64,000 nucleotides of DNA. It comes from Thermoplasmata archaeon. Its GTDB lineage: Archaea > Thermoplasmatota > Thermoplasmata > Lutacidiplasmatales > UBA184. The translations under genes were made by a program, and so were the position numbers. The stretch lies in assembly GCA_027314165.1 (NCBI GenBank), contig DAHVCH010000009.1, forward strand, positions 1-64,000, read 5' to 3'. Shown here piece by piece: positions 42,582 to 53,000 of this stretch. A model generated the notes under the pieces. It did no database searches and was not told where the DNA came from. It was given only the letters and a program-made list of their open reading frames with translations. Positions within the stretch are counted from its first letter, which is position 1. Every line of letters starts with the position of its first letter.

Positions 42582-44000
42582 ATGTCTATTCCCCTGGCGG
42601 GCGAGGGCGGAGCGGCCCCGGGCCCGAGCCCCGCCCCTCCTAAGGCTCCCGACATACCCGTGGGTAGGTCGGCGGGGGCACGTCCCCTCGAGGTGTTGCG
42701 GCATCCTCTCGCGGCCTTCGGCGATTTCGACCGGCGGGTGTACCTCATCGGCGTCGCGTCGTTCGTGCGGTCGTCGGGACGGAGCGCGAGCTGGCTCTTC
42801 CTTCCGCTCCTGCTCTACGCCGGCTACGGGCTCTCCTACTTCGAGATCGGGCTACTCACCGCCGCCATCGTGCCGGTCGCCATCGCGGCGAACTGGCTCG
42901 GCGGCGCCCTCGCCGACCGGTGGGGCCGACGGTGGATCTCCACGGCCCCGTCCTTCTTGGCCGCGGCCACCTTCGTGGTCCTCTTCCTGGACTGGCACTC
43001 CGGACTTCCCGGGCTGATGTTGCTCTGGGGGCTGATCAGTCTCGCGATGAACTTCCAGGGCCCGGCGCAGAACGCCGTGATCGGGGACGTGACCCGGCCG
43101 GAGCAGGCGGTCCGCGGGTTCAGCTTCCAGCGGGTGCTCTCCAACGCCGGCTTCGCGCTCTCTCCCGCGGTGGGAGGGCTTCTGGCGGCGGACTACGGCC
43201 TCTCGATCATCTTCCTGATGGCCGCGGCCGCCTCGTTGGGGGAGGGCCTCCTGCTCCTCATCTTCCTGCGCGAGAGCCGGCCGAGCTCGAGCGCGACCCC
43301 GGCCGCGTACGGACCCACCCCTCCGAAGACCCGGGGAGAGTGGCGCAAGCGGATGACCGAGCCCTTCGGGGACCGTGCGTTGGTGCTCTTCGGGTTCATG
43401 GGGTTCCTGCTCACCCTCGCAACCCAGCAGTTCGGAACGGGGCTCTCGCTCTTCCTTCGGGGCTCCCAAGGTCTTCCCTACTCGGAGATCGGCCTCGTCT
43501 ACTCGCTGAACGGGGTGCTCGTCGTGCTCCTCCAGCTGCCGATCTCGCTGCTCCTGCGTTCCCGTCCCCTGGGGTGGCTCGCAGTGGGCTCGCTGTTCTA
43601 CGGCGCGGCGTTCCTGATATTCGACATCGCTCCCGGATTCATGGTCGACCTTGGGGCGATGACGGTCCTCACGATGGGAGAGGACGTCGTGAGCCCGCTG
43701 CAGAACTCCGTCGTCTCGGGGATGGGAGGGTCCCGCCGACGGGGGGGCTACTTCGGGGTCTACAACGTCTTCACGCAGAGCGCAAGAGCTGTGGCGCCGC
43801 CTGTGGGAACCCTCCTCCTCGCCGCGGGAGGGAACGCCCTCTGGGGCTTCGCCTCGACGATGACGCTCCTCGTCGCCACGGGGTACCTCTGGCTGGAGCG
43901 CTCCTCGATCCTGGGGCGGTCGGGTCCGACCCCGCCTCCCTCCCCGTCCCCCGACGCGTCCTCGCAGAGCGCTCGGGCCGGCCCGGCGCCCACCGAGTAG
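42582..44000 (+). CDS. MFS transporter
   Basis: The product (472 aa) has about 12 membrane segments. An N-terminal half has YFEIGLLTAAIVPVAIAANW and the motif GGALADRWGRRWIS between helices 2 and 3. A central ~45-residue polar loop (PTPPKTRGEWRKRMTEPFGD) and a second six-helix half follow. The ends are Pro/Ala/Ser-rich. The substrate is unknown and neighbours give no hint. Confidence 0.85.
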   Translation: MSIPLAGEGGAAPGPSPAPPKAPDIPVGRSAGARPLEVLRHPLAAFGDFDRRVYLIGVASFVRSSGRSASWLFLPLLLYAGYGLSYFEIGLLTAAIVPVAIAANWLGGALADRWGRRWISTAPSFLAAATFVVLFLDWHSGLPGLMLLWGLISLAMNFQGPAQNAVIGDVTRPEQAVRGFSFQRVLSNAGFALSPAVGGLLAADYGLSIIFLMAAAASLGEGLLLLIFLRESRPSSSATPAAYGPTPPKTRGEWRKRMTEPFGDRALVLFGFMGFLLTLATQQFGTGLSLFLRGSQGLPYSEIGLVYSLNGVLVVLLQLPISLLLRSRPLGWLAVGSLFYGAAFLIFDIAPGFMVDLGAMTVLTMGEDVVSPLQNSVVSGMGGSRRRGGYFGVYNVFTQSARAVAPPVGTLLLAAGGNALWGFASTMTLLVATGYLWLERSSILGRSGPTPPPSPSPDASSQSARAGPAPTE

Positions 44001-44008
44001 CTTCGCCC

Positions 44009-44533
44009 TCAGCGGCGATCGTCCTCGCTCGCCTCTCGGATCTCTTGGGCCTCGAGCGAGGACGCGTCATGGTCCAGCTCGCCGATCGGCCGGTGGACAT
44101 TCAGGGGTGCTCCTCCCCTCGTGGGTGTCCCGGGCTTCGGACCGGGTCGTCGGGGCCGCCGTCGGCGCAGGTAGACCAGCAGCACCAACGTGAGGCAGAG
44201 GTAGAGGAGCAAGGCTCCGACGATGAGCAAGGCCTCCGACGTCATGCCGAACGGCGGTGGAGGCGGGCTGGTGTACTGCGCCGGCGCCGGGAGCGCCGAG
44301 GCGGAGGTGGGGGACCCCCCGGCGACGGAGGTGACGATGAGCGCCACCATCCCCGCTCCGAGCAGGGCGGGGATCAAGGTCGACGCATTTGGCCGGCCTG
44401 CCTCTCGGGAACGGACGGCGGGGGGCACACCTCCCCGATGCTCCTCCCCATCAAGGTCTATGGCCCCGGTGTCACGGGGGGTCTCGCTGTCCTCTTTCGG
44501 GGCTCTTTCGGGGCTCTTTCGGAGTTCACTCAA
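44009..44533 (-). CDS. Two-helix membrane protein, unknown function
   Basis: The frame gives 174 aa from a TTG. There are two clear membrane segments: TLIPALLGAGMVALIVTSVA (~52-71) and ALLIVGALLLYLCLTLVLLV (~101-120), followed by RRRRPRRPGPK and an acidic tail. The first ~20 codons come from an 11-bp tandem repeat, so the true start may be further in. It converges on the MFS gene. No family recognised. Confidence 0.5.
   Translation of the reverse strand: MSELRKSPERAPKEDSETPRDTGAIDLDGEEHRGGVPPAVRSREAGRPNASTLIPALLGAGMVALIVTSVAGGSPTSASALPAPAQYTSPPPPPFGMTSEALLIVGALLLYLCLTLVLLVYLRRRRPRRPGPKPGTPTRGGAPLNVHRPIGELDHDASSLEAQEIREASEDDRR
44492..44524. repeat. 11-bp tandem repeat, three copies
   Basis: CTCTTTCGGGG occurs at 44492 and 44503 and, with the end changed to GAG, at 44514. 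The 11-bp period is not a multiple of three, so copy-number change would shift the frame of any gene using the upstream TTG. Confidence 0.8.
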
Positions 44534-44680
44534 GCGCCTATCCTTGGGTTCGCGTGGTCCGTTCTACGGTGCCGTGCGGGCTCCTGCGACGGCATGCTAG
44601 GGTCTCACTAGCCGTCCAATTCGACCCCCCCTCATTCGGACAGCCGTTGAAGAGGGGGGTTGGGGGTGGAGGGGTCAACA

Positions 44681-44699
44681 GGCCGCGAGAACCGCGGCC
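44681..44699 (+). promoter_or_regulatory. Hairpin in the leader of the secreted-protein gene
   Basis: GGCCGCG (44681-44687) and CGCGGCC (44693-44699) form a perfect 7-bp stem with loop AGAAC. It ends 13 nt before the ATG at 44713, next to GGGAAAG. It could affect ribosome access or mRNA stability. Confidence 0.45.
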
Positions 44700-44712
44700 A
44701 GGGAAAGAACAC

Positions 44713-46230
44713 ATGACAACGAGAGCGAGACTGAACCGCGGAACTTGGTTGGCCATCTTCGGGGTCCTGGCCTTCGGGCTCATGATGCCCGTCGCCGCCG
44801 CCACCCCGGCACCGGCCTTCCACCAGCCGAACCCGAACAATCCTCCCCAGGTGTGGGCGTGGGGCGCCACGTTCGTCAAGAATGGACAAGGCACGCTCTC
44901 CGGTAACGCCTCGGGCCCCGGCGGGGCGTCCTCGTGGAGCCTCACGTACACCATCCACGCCTTCCTGTCGTGGAACGTCATCCTCACCCAGACGAACACC
45001 TCGACGACCTCCTTCTCCCTCCAGGGTCAGCGCGTCATGGCCGCGAGCTACTTCCTCTCGGCCTCCGGCAGCAACGGCCCGGAGAGCGCCCAGCTCAACG
45101 TGACCGCGCAGGGATGGGAGACCGACAACGGGTTCGCGAACTTCACGACGACCGGCACCGTCCTGCTGAACGGCACCACCCCGGTGGCGGCGCTCGCGGT
45201 CGAGAACTCCAACGGCAACACCGCGGGTAATTTCACCGCGATCTCCACCGCCCAGCTCTCCGGTCCCCAGTCGGGCTCCTTCAGCGGCTACGCGTCCGCG
45301 GCGGCCGAGGCCCAGGCGTCCATCGCCTTCCAGCCTCCGCTCGGGCTCTTCCCGCTGAACGTCACCTCCGGCGCGTGGTGGACCTCGACGAGCAACTACA
45401 CCGCCCAGGGCACCTACTCCGTCGCCTGCCACTACGGCTACTCGGCCTCGGGGGCCGGGGGCACGAGCGGCGCGGGCGGCAACTGCGGGTCGAGCGGCAG
45501 CGCTTCGGGCTCGGGCCCCGTCACCGTCTACGGCGCGGACCACGACCTGGACACCGGCTTCCCCGGCCAGATCTTCCACAAGGTGACCCTCGGGTTCTCG
45601 GCGGGCTTCCGGTTCGATCTGCGCGACGGGCTCCTGTTCGTCCCGTCCCAGGCGAACCTCTACGCCTCCGCGACCGGACCCGCGGGAGGCTCCACCGGGG
45701 CCCCGACGGACGGAGCTCAGGTCAGCCTGAACTACCTCGACGTGAGCGCCCACTCGACCCACGCACCCGTCGTCGCGACGAACGCCCAGTTCTCGCCGCG
45801 CGTCGCGGCGACGATGGGCGTCGGGCTGCTCGCCCCCTCCGGGTCGTTCGGCGCGCTCGCGTCCCCCTCGGCGGTCTCCGCCCCCGCGGGGCTCTCGGCC
45901 TACTCGGTCCAGGCCCAGCCGGAGTCGCCCTCCCAGGCCCAGTCGAACAACGCCTGCCTCCTCTCGGGCTGCGCGGTGGCCGGCAAGAGCGGGATCTTCT
46001 CGCCCTTGATGGCCCTCCTCGTGGTCGGGGCTGCGGTGGCGGTCGTGGTCGGCGCGGTCATGGTCGAGCGCTCCCGGCGCCCGAAGATGCCCCTGGGCAG
46101 CTACAGCTCGCGCCCCCCCGCCGCCTTCCTCCTGCACAACGGCCAGGGGACCGGAGCCCCGGCGGGCTCCCCCACGTCGCCCTCCCCACGCCCTGCCGGT
46201 CGGCAGGTCCCGGCAGAGTACCAGTACTGA
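44713..46230 (+). CDS. Secreted, membrane-anchored surface protein, unknown function
   Basis: The product is 505 aa with a signal peptide (WLAIFGVLAFGLMMPVAAAT at ~12-31), a Ser/Thr/Gly/Ala-rich ectodomain with many N-x-S/T sequons (TNTSTTSF, LNVTAQG, NFTTTG), four cysteines in two short regions (ACHYGYS, GNCGSS; NACLLSGC), and a C-terminal membrane anchor (LMALLVVGAAVAVVVGAVMV at ~432-451) with a ~55-residue cytoplasmic tail. I do not recognise a catalytic family. Followed by a strong hairpin. Confidence 0.85.
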   Translation: MTTRARLNRGTWLAIFGVLAFGLMMPVAAATPAPAFHQPNPNNPPQVWAWGATFVKNGQGTLSGNASGPGGASSWSLTYTIHAFLSWNVILTQTNTSTTSFSLQGQRVMAASYFLSASGSNGPESAQLNVTAQGWETDNGFANFTTTGTVLLNGTTPVAALAVENSNGNTAGNFTAISTAQLSGPQSGSFSGYASAAAEAQASIAFQPPLGLFPLNVTSGAWWTSTSNYTAQGTYSVACHYGYSASGAGGTSGAGGNCGSSGSASGSGPVTVYGADHDLDTGFPGQIFHKVTLGFSAGFRFDLRDGLLFVPSQANLYASATGPAGGSTGAPTDGAQVSLNYLDVSAHSTHAPVVATNAQFSPRVAATMGVGLLAPSGSFGALASPSAVSAPAGLSAYSVQAQPESPSQAQSNNACLLSGCAVAGKSGIFSPLMALLVVGAAVAVVVGAVMVERSRRPKMPLGSYSSRPPAAFLLHNGQGTGAPAGSPTSPSPRPAGRQVPAEYQY

Positions 46231-46272
46231 GAGGTCGGTAGGAGAGCTGCAGCACGCCATCGTCCAGCGGGA

Positions 46273-46294
46273 CCCGGGCGAGAAACCGCCCGGG
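46273..46294 (+). terminator. GC-rich hairpin downstream of the secreted-protein gene
   Basis: CCCGGGCG (46273-46280) pairs perfectly with CGCCCGGG (46287-46294) around loop AGAAAC, 43 nt after the stop codon. No T run follows. A second palindrome, CCCCCTAGGGGG at 46311-46322, lies just before the next gene. Confidence 0.5.
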
Positions 46295-46335
46295 CCCCGC
46301 GAACCTCTTCCCCCCTAGGGGGCCTATTCCTCCCT

Positions 46336-46965
46336 GTGGTCGGACGGGGGGAGAGCTCGGCGTCGGACCTCGCCGGCCTCTTCGGACCCGAGCTTCGCGT
46401 TCGGCGCGCCTCCCCTTTCTCCCACGTGAGCGAGGCGGTGCCCCCGCTCCGCCCGGGAGGCTCCCGGCAGCTGGTCACGACGAAAGCGGGGAGACCCCTC
46501 CTCGACGTGCAGGTCCCCCCGGAACTGGTCGTCTCCCGCCCTCCGATCGGCTCGCAGGATGACCTCCGGAGGACGCCGATCCTCCTCTTCGACATGGATG
46601 GCCGCCTTCGGGCGCGCCTCCTGCTCGTCCGGGGGTTCCCCGCGCCGTTCGTCGAGCTCGAGGCGCCCGAGGGGGTTCCTCTGGGACGGATCGATGGGCA
46701 ACCGACCTCGCGAGGGACGGAGTACGGGTTCCATTCCGCCGGGCGCCTGCTCCTGGCGACCTTGGTGAGCCCGAGCTGGCCGTTCGGTGGGGAGCTGCGG
46801 CACCCGGAAGGGAAGGCCCTCGCCAGCGTCACCCTGCTGCGCTCGACGCTGCGGATGACCTACCGGGTGGTCCGGAGGGAGGCGCGGTTCGACCCGATGT
46901 TCCCTCTGGGCCTCGCCGTCCTCCTGGGGCTCGAGATGGCCCACGGGAAGGGCCGCTTCATGTAG
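46336..46965 (+). CDS. Hypothetical protein, 209 aa, beta-rich
   Basis: The product starts at GTG 46336. It is mainly beta-strand-like (GRPLLDVQVPPELVV, ILLFDMDGRLRARLLLVRGF, VELEAPEGVPLGRIDGQ) and ends with YRVVRREARFDPMFPLGLAVLLGLEM. The strand pattern with a closing short hydrophobic helix faintly recalls LURP-one/scramblase-like barrels, but I cannot assign the family. No signal peptide. Confidence 0.55.
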   Translation: MVGRGESSASDLAGLFGPELRVRRASPFSHVSEAVPPLRPGGSRQLVTTKAGRPLLDVQVPPELVVSRPPIGSQDDLRRTPILLFDMDGRLRARLLLVRGFPAPFVELEAPEGVPLGRIDGQPTSRGTEYGFHSAGRLLLATLVSPSWPFGGELRHPEGKALASVTLLRSTLRMTYRVVRREARFDPMFPLGLAVLLGLEMAHGKGRFM

Positions 46966-47036
46966 GTCGATGAGGGGGGTGGGTGGTCCCGGGGGGGCTC
47001 GGGCTGGGTTTTCTATCGGCGTTCCTCCTCTAAGGC

Positions 47037-47046
47037 TTAAATAATA
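47037..47046 (+). promoter_or_regulatory. TATA box of the aglB operon
   Basis: CTTAAATAATAC is the most AT-rich element in this part of the window. The predicted start near 47066 gives a ~27-nt leader with CAGGT at 47083-47087. TTTTCT at 47009-47014 just upstream may stop the preceding transcript. Confidence 0.65.
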
Positions 47047-47092
47047 CCCTGAGGGTCGGCGCGCCCGCTCGCATAGGGGACCTCAGGTACAC

Positions 47093-50000
47093 ATGGCCGA
47101 CGCCGAAGAAACGGTCGTGGGGGGACAGCCAGGGTGGTGGCGCCGCCACGGCCTCGCGGTTGCGATCCTCCTCCTCGCCGCGTCGATCTCGTTCATCATC
47201 CGGGTCATCTACGCCTACCAGCTCATCGACCTCTGCAACATCGCCTACTGTTACGCAGGCGGCTCGGACTCGTTCTACCACTCGCGGGTGATGGAGTGGA
47301 TCATCAGCACGCACACGAACCTCATCCACGACCCCGAGCTCAACTACCCTATCGGGTCGGTCAACCCCCGTGAGCCGCTCTTCGACTGGATGAACGCCAT
47401 CCTGGGGATCATCTTCGCCCCGTTCTTCGGCGGGAACCCGGTCCGCGCGGGCATGTGGGTCCTCGAGATGCAGCCCCCGTTCTGGGCGGCGGTCGGCGTC
47501 TTCCCGGTCTACCTCATCGGGAAGGAGGTGAGCTCCCGGCGGATGGGGCTCATGGCGGCGCTCCTCTACCCCCTCGTCGTCGGCAACATCCAGAGCACGG
47601 TCGCGACGTACGCCAACTACCTGCCGTTCTACACCTTCTTCGTCCTGCTTTCGGCCTACTGCTACCTGCACACCGTGCGGTTGTCCGGCACCCGTCGCTG
47701 GGTCGAATCCTACCGCTCGCCCAGGGCCATCTGGGAGGGCGTGAAGCAGTTCGCACGGACCGAGGAGCCATCGGTGAAGTGGGCCGTGATGGCCGGGGTC
47801 TCGCTCGGGGCGACGATGTTCGCCTGGCAGGGGTACACCTACGTCATCACGATCATCATGGTCTTCCTCGTGATCACGCTCCTGGTCGAGCGCATCCGAA
47901 AGCACGACTCCTTCGGCGCCTACCTGGTGACGCTGCTGTCCGGGACCCTGGGGTTCCTGATGGCCATGCCCTACTACTGGGTCCAGGGGGAGTTCGGTTA
48001 CTGGTTCACCGTCCCTCTCCTGCTCTTCTTCGGGGGCTTGCTCGCGCTCCTCCCGTTCGTCCTGCTGCGCGATAGCCCGTGGGTCATCAGCGTCCCCGCG
48101 CTCGTGGGGAGCGTTGGCGCGGCGGCCGGGGCGCTCTACCTGTACAATCCCTCGTACTTCGACGCCGTGGTGACGGGCCAGGGCTACTTCGTCAAGAACC
48201 TCATCTTCTCCACCGTCGCCGAGGCCCAGGCGCCGAGCTTCGACGCGCTCATCGTGAGCTACGGGATCGGAACGTTCCTGCTCACCTTCGTCGGGCTTGC
48301 GCTCTTCGTCGCCTACCTCTTCGTCTACCGCTTCCGGCGGGAACACATCTTCATGGTCGTCCTCGGCCTCATCGGGATCTACCTCCCGATCTCGGCGGCG
48401 AAGTTCTTCCTACTGGGCTCCCCGGTCTTCGTCCTCCTCCCGGCCGAGGCCCTCCTGATCGGGCTCGACCGGATCGGCGCCTACCCCCAGCTCCGCCACA
48501 ACCTCTCCTCGCTCTCGGAGCGGGGTGGGGGTCGGTTCCTCGCCCTGCGCCGGTCCATCAAGCTCCGCCACATGGTCCTGGGCCTCATCGTCGTCCTCGT
48601 CGTCATGCCCAACGTCTCCTGGGCGGTGGACGCGGGAATCCCCTACAACGTCCAGGGGCAGTACAGCCAGCAGATCTACGCCTCCCTCCCCACCGTCCTG
48701 CAGACCAGCCCCTCCAACGCCTCGTCGTTCTACCTCGGCATCGCCGGGATCCAGACCGACACCCCCCAGCAGTACGATGAGAGCGGGTACAGCTGGCTAT
48801 CCACGCAGGACACGTTCGAAGCGCCCGAACATCGGCCGGCGTTCATCAGTTGGTGGGACTACGGGTTCCAGGCCATCGACCAGGGGCAGCACCCCAGCGT
48901 CGCCGACAACTTCCAGGAGGGCATCGACCCCGCAGGGAACTTCCTGCTCGCCCAGAACGAGTCGCTCGCCATCGCCTACATGGCCGCGGACCTCCTCGAG
49001 GCCCAGCACGTCGCACCGGCGAGCGCGATCCTGAACCCGTCCGGCTGCTCGACCGGGACCCTCTACGGGGGGCTGCGGAACGACGGCGTCAACACGACCC
49101 AGCTCTACAGCTACCTGGTCAACACGTCCCAGGACGTGAAGCTCGTGGAGAACAACCCGGGCTTGTACGGACCGAAGGACAACAGCAACCTGGACTCGCT
49201 GAACGCGATGTACGACGCGGTGAGCTACCTCATCGCCTCCTCGATGTCGGAGAACAAGGTCGTCCAGGTCTACCAGGACGTCCAGGCCTGCACCGGCTGG
49301 TCCATCCGCTACGCGATGGCCGACACCCGTCTGTTCCCCACGAGCGGTTCGAACACGGGGATCTACTACGCTCCGGTTGACCTGACCGACGGGATCATCG
49401 GCCCCGGCGGGATCCCTACGTCCTACTTCACCGTCACCGTGACCGGGAGCGACGGCCAGACCTACCCGCTGGGCCAGGTCCCCCAGGGCGTGCAGACGGT
49501 CTCTTCGAACATCAACTATCTCCCGGCCTTCTACAACTCGATGATCTACAAGATCGAGGCGGGGTACAACGGCAGCCAGGTGGGCGCCGGCAACGGTATC
49601 CCCGGCCTCACGCTCTCCAACAGCAACCCCGAGCCCGGCTGGATGATGCAGCACTTCGTGATGGGGTACCGGACGGCCTACTACTGTCCCTACACGAACT
49701 ACCAGGCCCACCCCAACTGCTTCTCCGCGGTGAACCTGAACGTCGCGCAGACCCACCAGACGCAGAGCCAGGGGACCTCGGACCTCTCGCCGTCGACGTA
49801 CTTCTCCAACGGCGGGGAGACGATCATGGAGTACTACGCCGGGGCGAGCATCCAGGGCAAGGTCACCATGCCCAACGGGGCCCCCGTCCCGGGGATCCGC
49901 ATGACGGTCGACGACTCCTGGGGCTACCCGCACATGACGACGGTGACGAACAGCCATGGGGACTTCACGCTCCTGGCGCCTCCCGGCAACGACTCGATCT

Positions 50001-53000
50001 ACGCGAGCTACGGGACGGTGACCCCGCTCACCCAGGTCGGGGTGACCCAGGTCGACCAGTACAACCTCACGGTCCGGCCCGACCAGGGCTTCGGGTACAA
50101 CCCTGCCCCGATCACCCCGCACATCATCCTGAAGCCGGGGACGATCACCGGGCAGGTCTACTGGAACCGCGCGAATCAGACCACCTTCCAGGCCAGCGAC
50201 ATCGCGATCCCTGGCGCCACGGTGACCGTGGACAACGGGGTCGGATCCTCCGCCACGACCACGAGCGACGCGAGCGGGACCTACTCCCTTTCCGGTCTCG
50301 CCCCCGGGGCCTACAACGTTTCGGTGACGGTGGGGACGTTCACCTCGGGAGAGGCGCCCGTCTCGCTGGTGAGCGGCGCGACGGCCACGAACAACATCGC
50401 CCTCCACCTCACCGACGTTCACGGCCTGGTGCGGAACCAGACGGGAAGCCCGGTCACGGGCGCGCTGGTCACCATCACCGGCACGAACGGGTACTACTCG
50501 ACGGACTCCACCCTCCCCGGAGGCAACTACAGCTTCACGCCCCTCCCGCCGGGGAACTACTCGATCCAGGCCTCGGACGCCTACGGCCGCTCCTCCGTCC
50601 CGGCCCATGTGGGCGTCGCCACGTTCCAGACCAACCTCACGGTCAACTTCACCCTCAGCACGCCCGTCGAGGTCAACCTCCTCCCGCTGCTCAACGGGAA
50701 CCCGGTGCCCAACCTCCCGGTGCGCTTCTCGGCGCTCGGCGGCGGGGCCAACGGGAGCTACCTCTTCTTCACGGGGAGGGGCGGATGGGTCCACGCGACG
50801 GTCTCGATCGGCAACTGGTCGGTCTACGCGCTGGGGGTCGTCAACGGCACCTACGTCGCGGGTATCGGCGACTTCCATCTGACCGCGAGCAACGCCGAGG
50901 TGTTCTCCGGCGGCTCCGTGTTGGCCCTCTCGCCGGCGGACGCCCTCTCCGGCCACACGTACGACCCTACCGCGGGCACCGCCCCGCAGAGCGGCGTCAC
51001 CGTGACCCTCCAAGACAAGAACGGGGCCCAGCTCACCACCACGACGAACTCGACGGGCTCCTACCGGGTCTGGTTGCCGGACGGCACCTACGCGGTCACG
51101 GCGAACGTCTCGAGGGCAGGGCAGTCTGGCGCCGCGATGGCCGGGGTGGTCGTGAACGGTCCGACGACCCTCGACCTGACGATGGCCACCTCGGTCGCCT
51201 ACCGTGCCCAGGTGGGCTACTTCTCGCCCCAGCTGGGCACCTTCGAGCCGCTCACCGGTGTCGGGGTGAACCTCACCCTGGACCAGGCCGCCGCGACGGT
51301 CCAGCTGACCTCCGGGCCGGAGGGGAACCTCTCCTTCATCCTCCCCCAGACGACGAGCTCCTTCACGCTCACCACCTCCGTCTACGGGTTCTCCCCCTAC
51401 CATCTGGGTCCGGTTCCGGAGTCCACGCTCACCTCGACCTCGAGGGTCGTGCTGAACATCTCTCAGGTCCCCGTCCAGGTGCTGGTGAGGAACGCCTCGG
51501 GCGCGAGCGCCACGCCCCAGGTGAACTTCACCGGGCTCTCGGCCTCCACGCAGTCGGTGAACGTGACCGGGACGAACGTCACCCTCGAGCTCTACCCGGG
51601 AGAGTACTCGGTGGGCGCGTGGGCCCCCATCGCGGGGGGAGGAGTGCTTCGACCCTTCACGAACTCGACGCTCTCCGTCCCGATCGGTTCCTCCGGGGTG
51701 ACCCTTGCCCTCTCGGTCGTCCCGTCGCTCCAGTATCGCGTGAACTCCACCACCTATGCCGTCTCGCTCTCGGGGACGAAGGCGGAGCTCTCGGGCGCGC
51801 TGGGGACCCTCACGTTCAACGGAACGACGCTCTTGAGAGGGTTCGACGCCCCCTCGGGGCAGTACAACCTCTGGCTCACCGGGCACAACGGTAGCCAGCC
51901 CGTCTCGTTCTTCGACCCGGTGTCGCTCTTCGCGAACGGGACGGCCTCTCCCTCGAAGGTGACCCTGCTCCCCGCCGGTGTGCTGGACTTCTCCATGCGC
52001 GCTCCGTTCGGCCGCGTGGTGAACACCTCGCTCGCGGTGGGGATCACCAACGGCAACGGTACCTCCTCCTCGTTCACGACCTACGCCTCGGGGAACGCGA
52101 CGCTCACGCTCCCGCGTGGAGGCTACACGATGTCCGTGAACACCACGGCCCTCCTCGACGTGAACGGGGTCACCCAGTACTGGGCCATCTCCACCAACCC
52201 GCGCGCCGACACGTGCGCCGTGGCTCCGCTGGGCTCCTCCAGCTGCGTCCTGACGGTGAACGTGACCCAGGCGCTGGACGTGGTCGCGGCCTCGCTCCAG
52301 TTGAACGGGGCGTCGATCTCCGGCGGAACGGGCACCGTCACCGCCATTCCCTTCAACGGGGCGGCGACCGAGGTCTTCCCGGTCTCCGGGAGCAGCGTGT
52401 CGCTCTCCCTCCTCCCCGGACGATACACCCTCTACACGGTGCTCTCCGCGACCTCCGCCCCCATGGTCAACGTGACCACCCTCACGATCCCCTACTCCGC
52501 CTCGCCCATCCCGGTCGTCCTGGAGCTCCAGCCCGGATGGGTGCAGACCCTCGCGATCTCGGGCCCCTCGGGCCTTCCGACCCCGAGCTCGTTCAACCTC
52601 TCGTTCTCCCACCCCGGAGGCGGGCTCATGGTCAACCTCACGAATGTGAGCTTCGGGTCCTACGCGCTCGCGCTTCCCTCGGGGAGCTACCATGTCCAGG
52701 TCAGCTCCCTCGTCGCGCCCTGGGGGCCCCGGGTCGACCTGCTGGGAACGACCAACCTCACGGTGGCGGCGGCGAACTCGTACGTGCCCTTCCCGTTGCA
52801 GCCTCAGTGGCAGCGGGCGGTCACCATGACGCTCGTGGGCAACCCGAACCCGATCACGGGCAACGGCGGGACGGTCACCTACCAGATCGTCGTGAACAAC
52901 ACCGGGAACGCGCCCCTCTCGCTCACCGCGACCGGGGCACCCTCCACCTGGCCGATCCGGTTCTCCCCCGGCAACTTCACGCTGGGACCGGCCGCCAACA

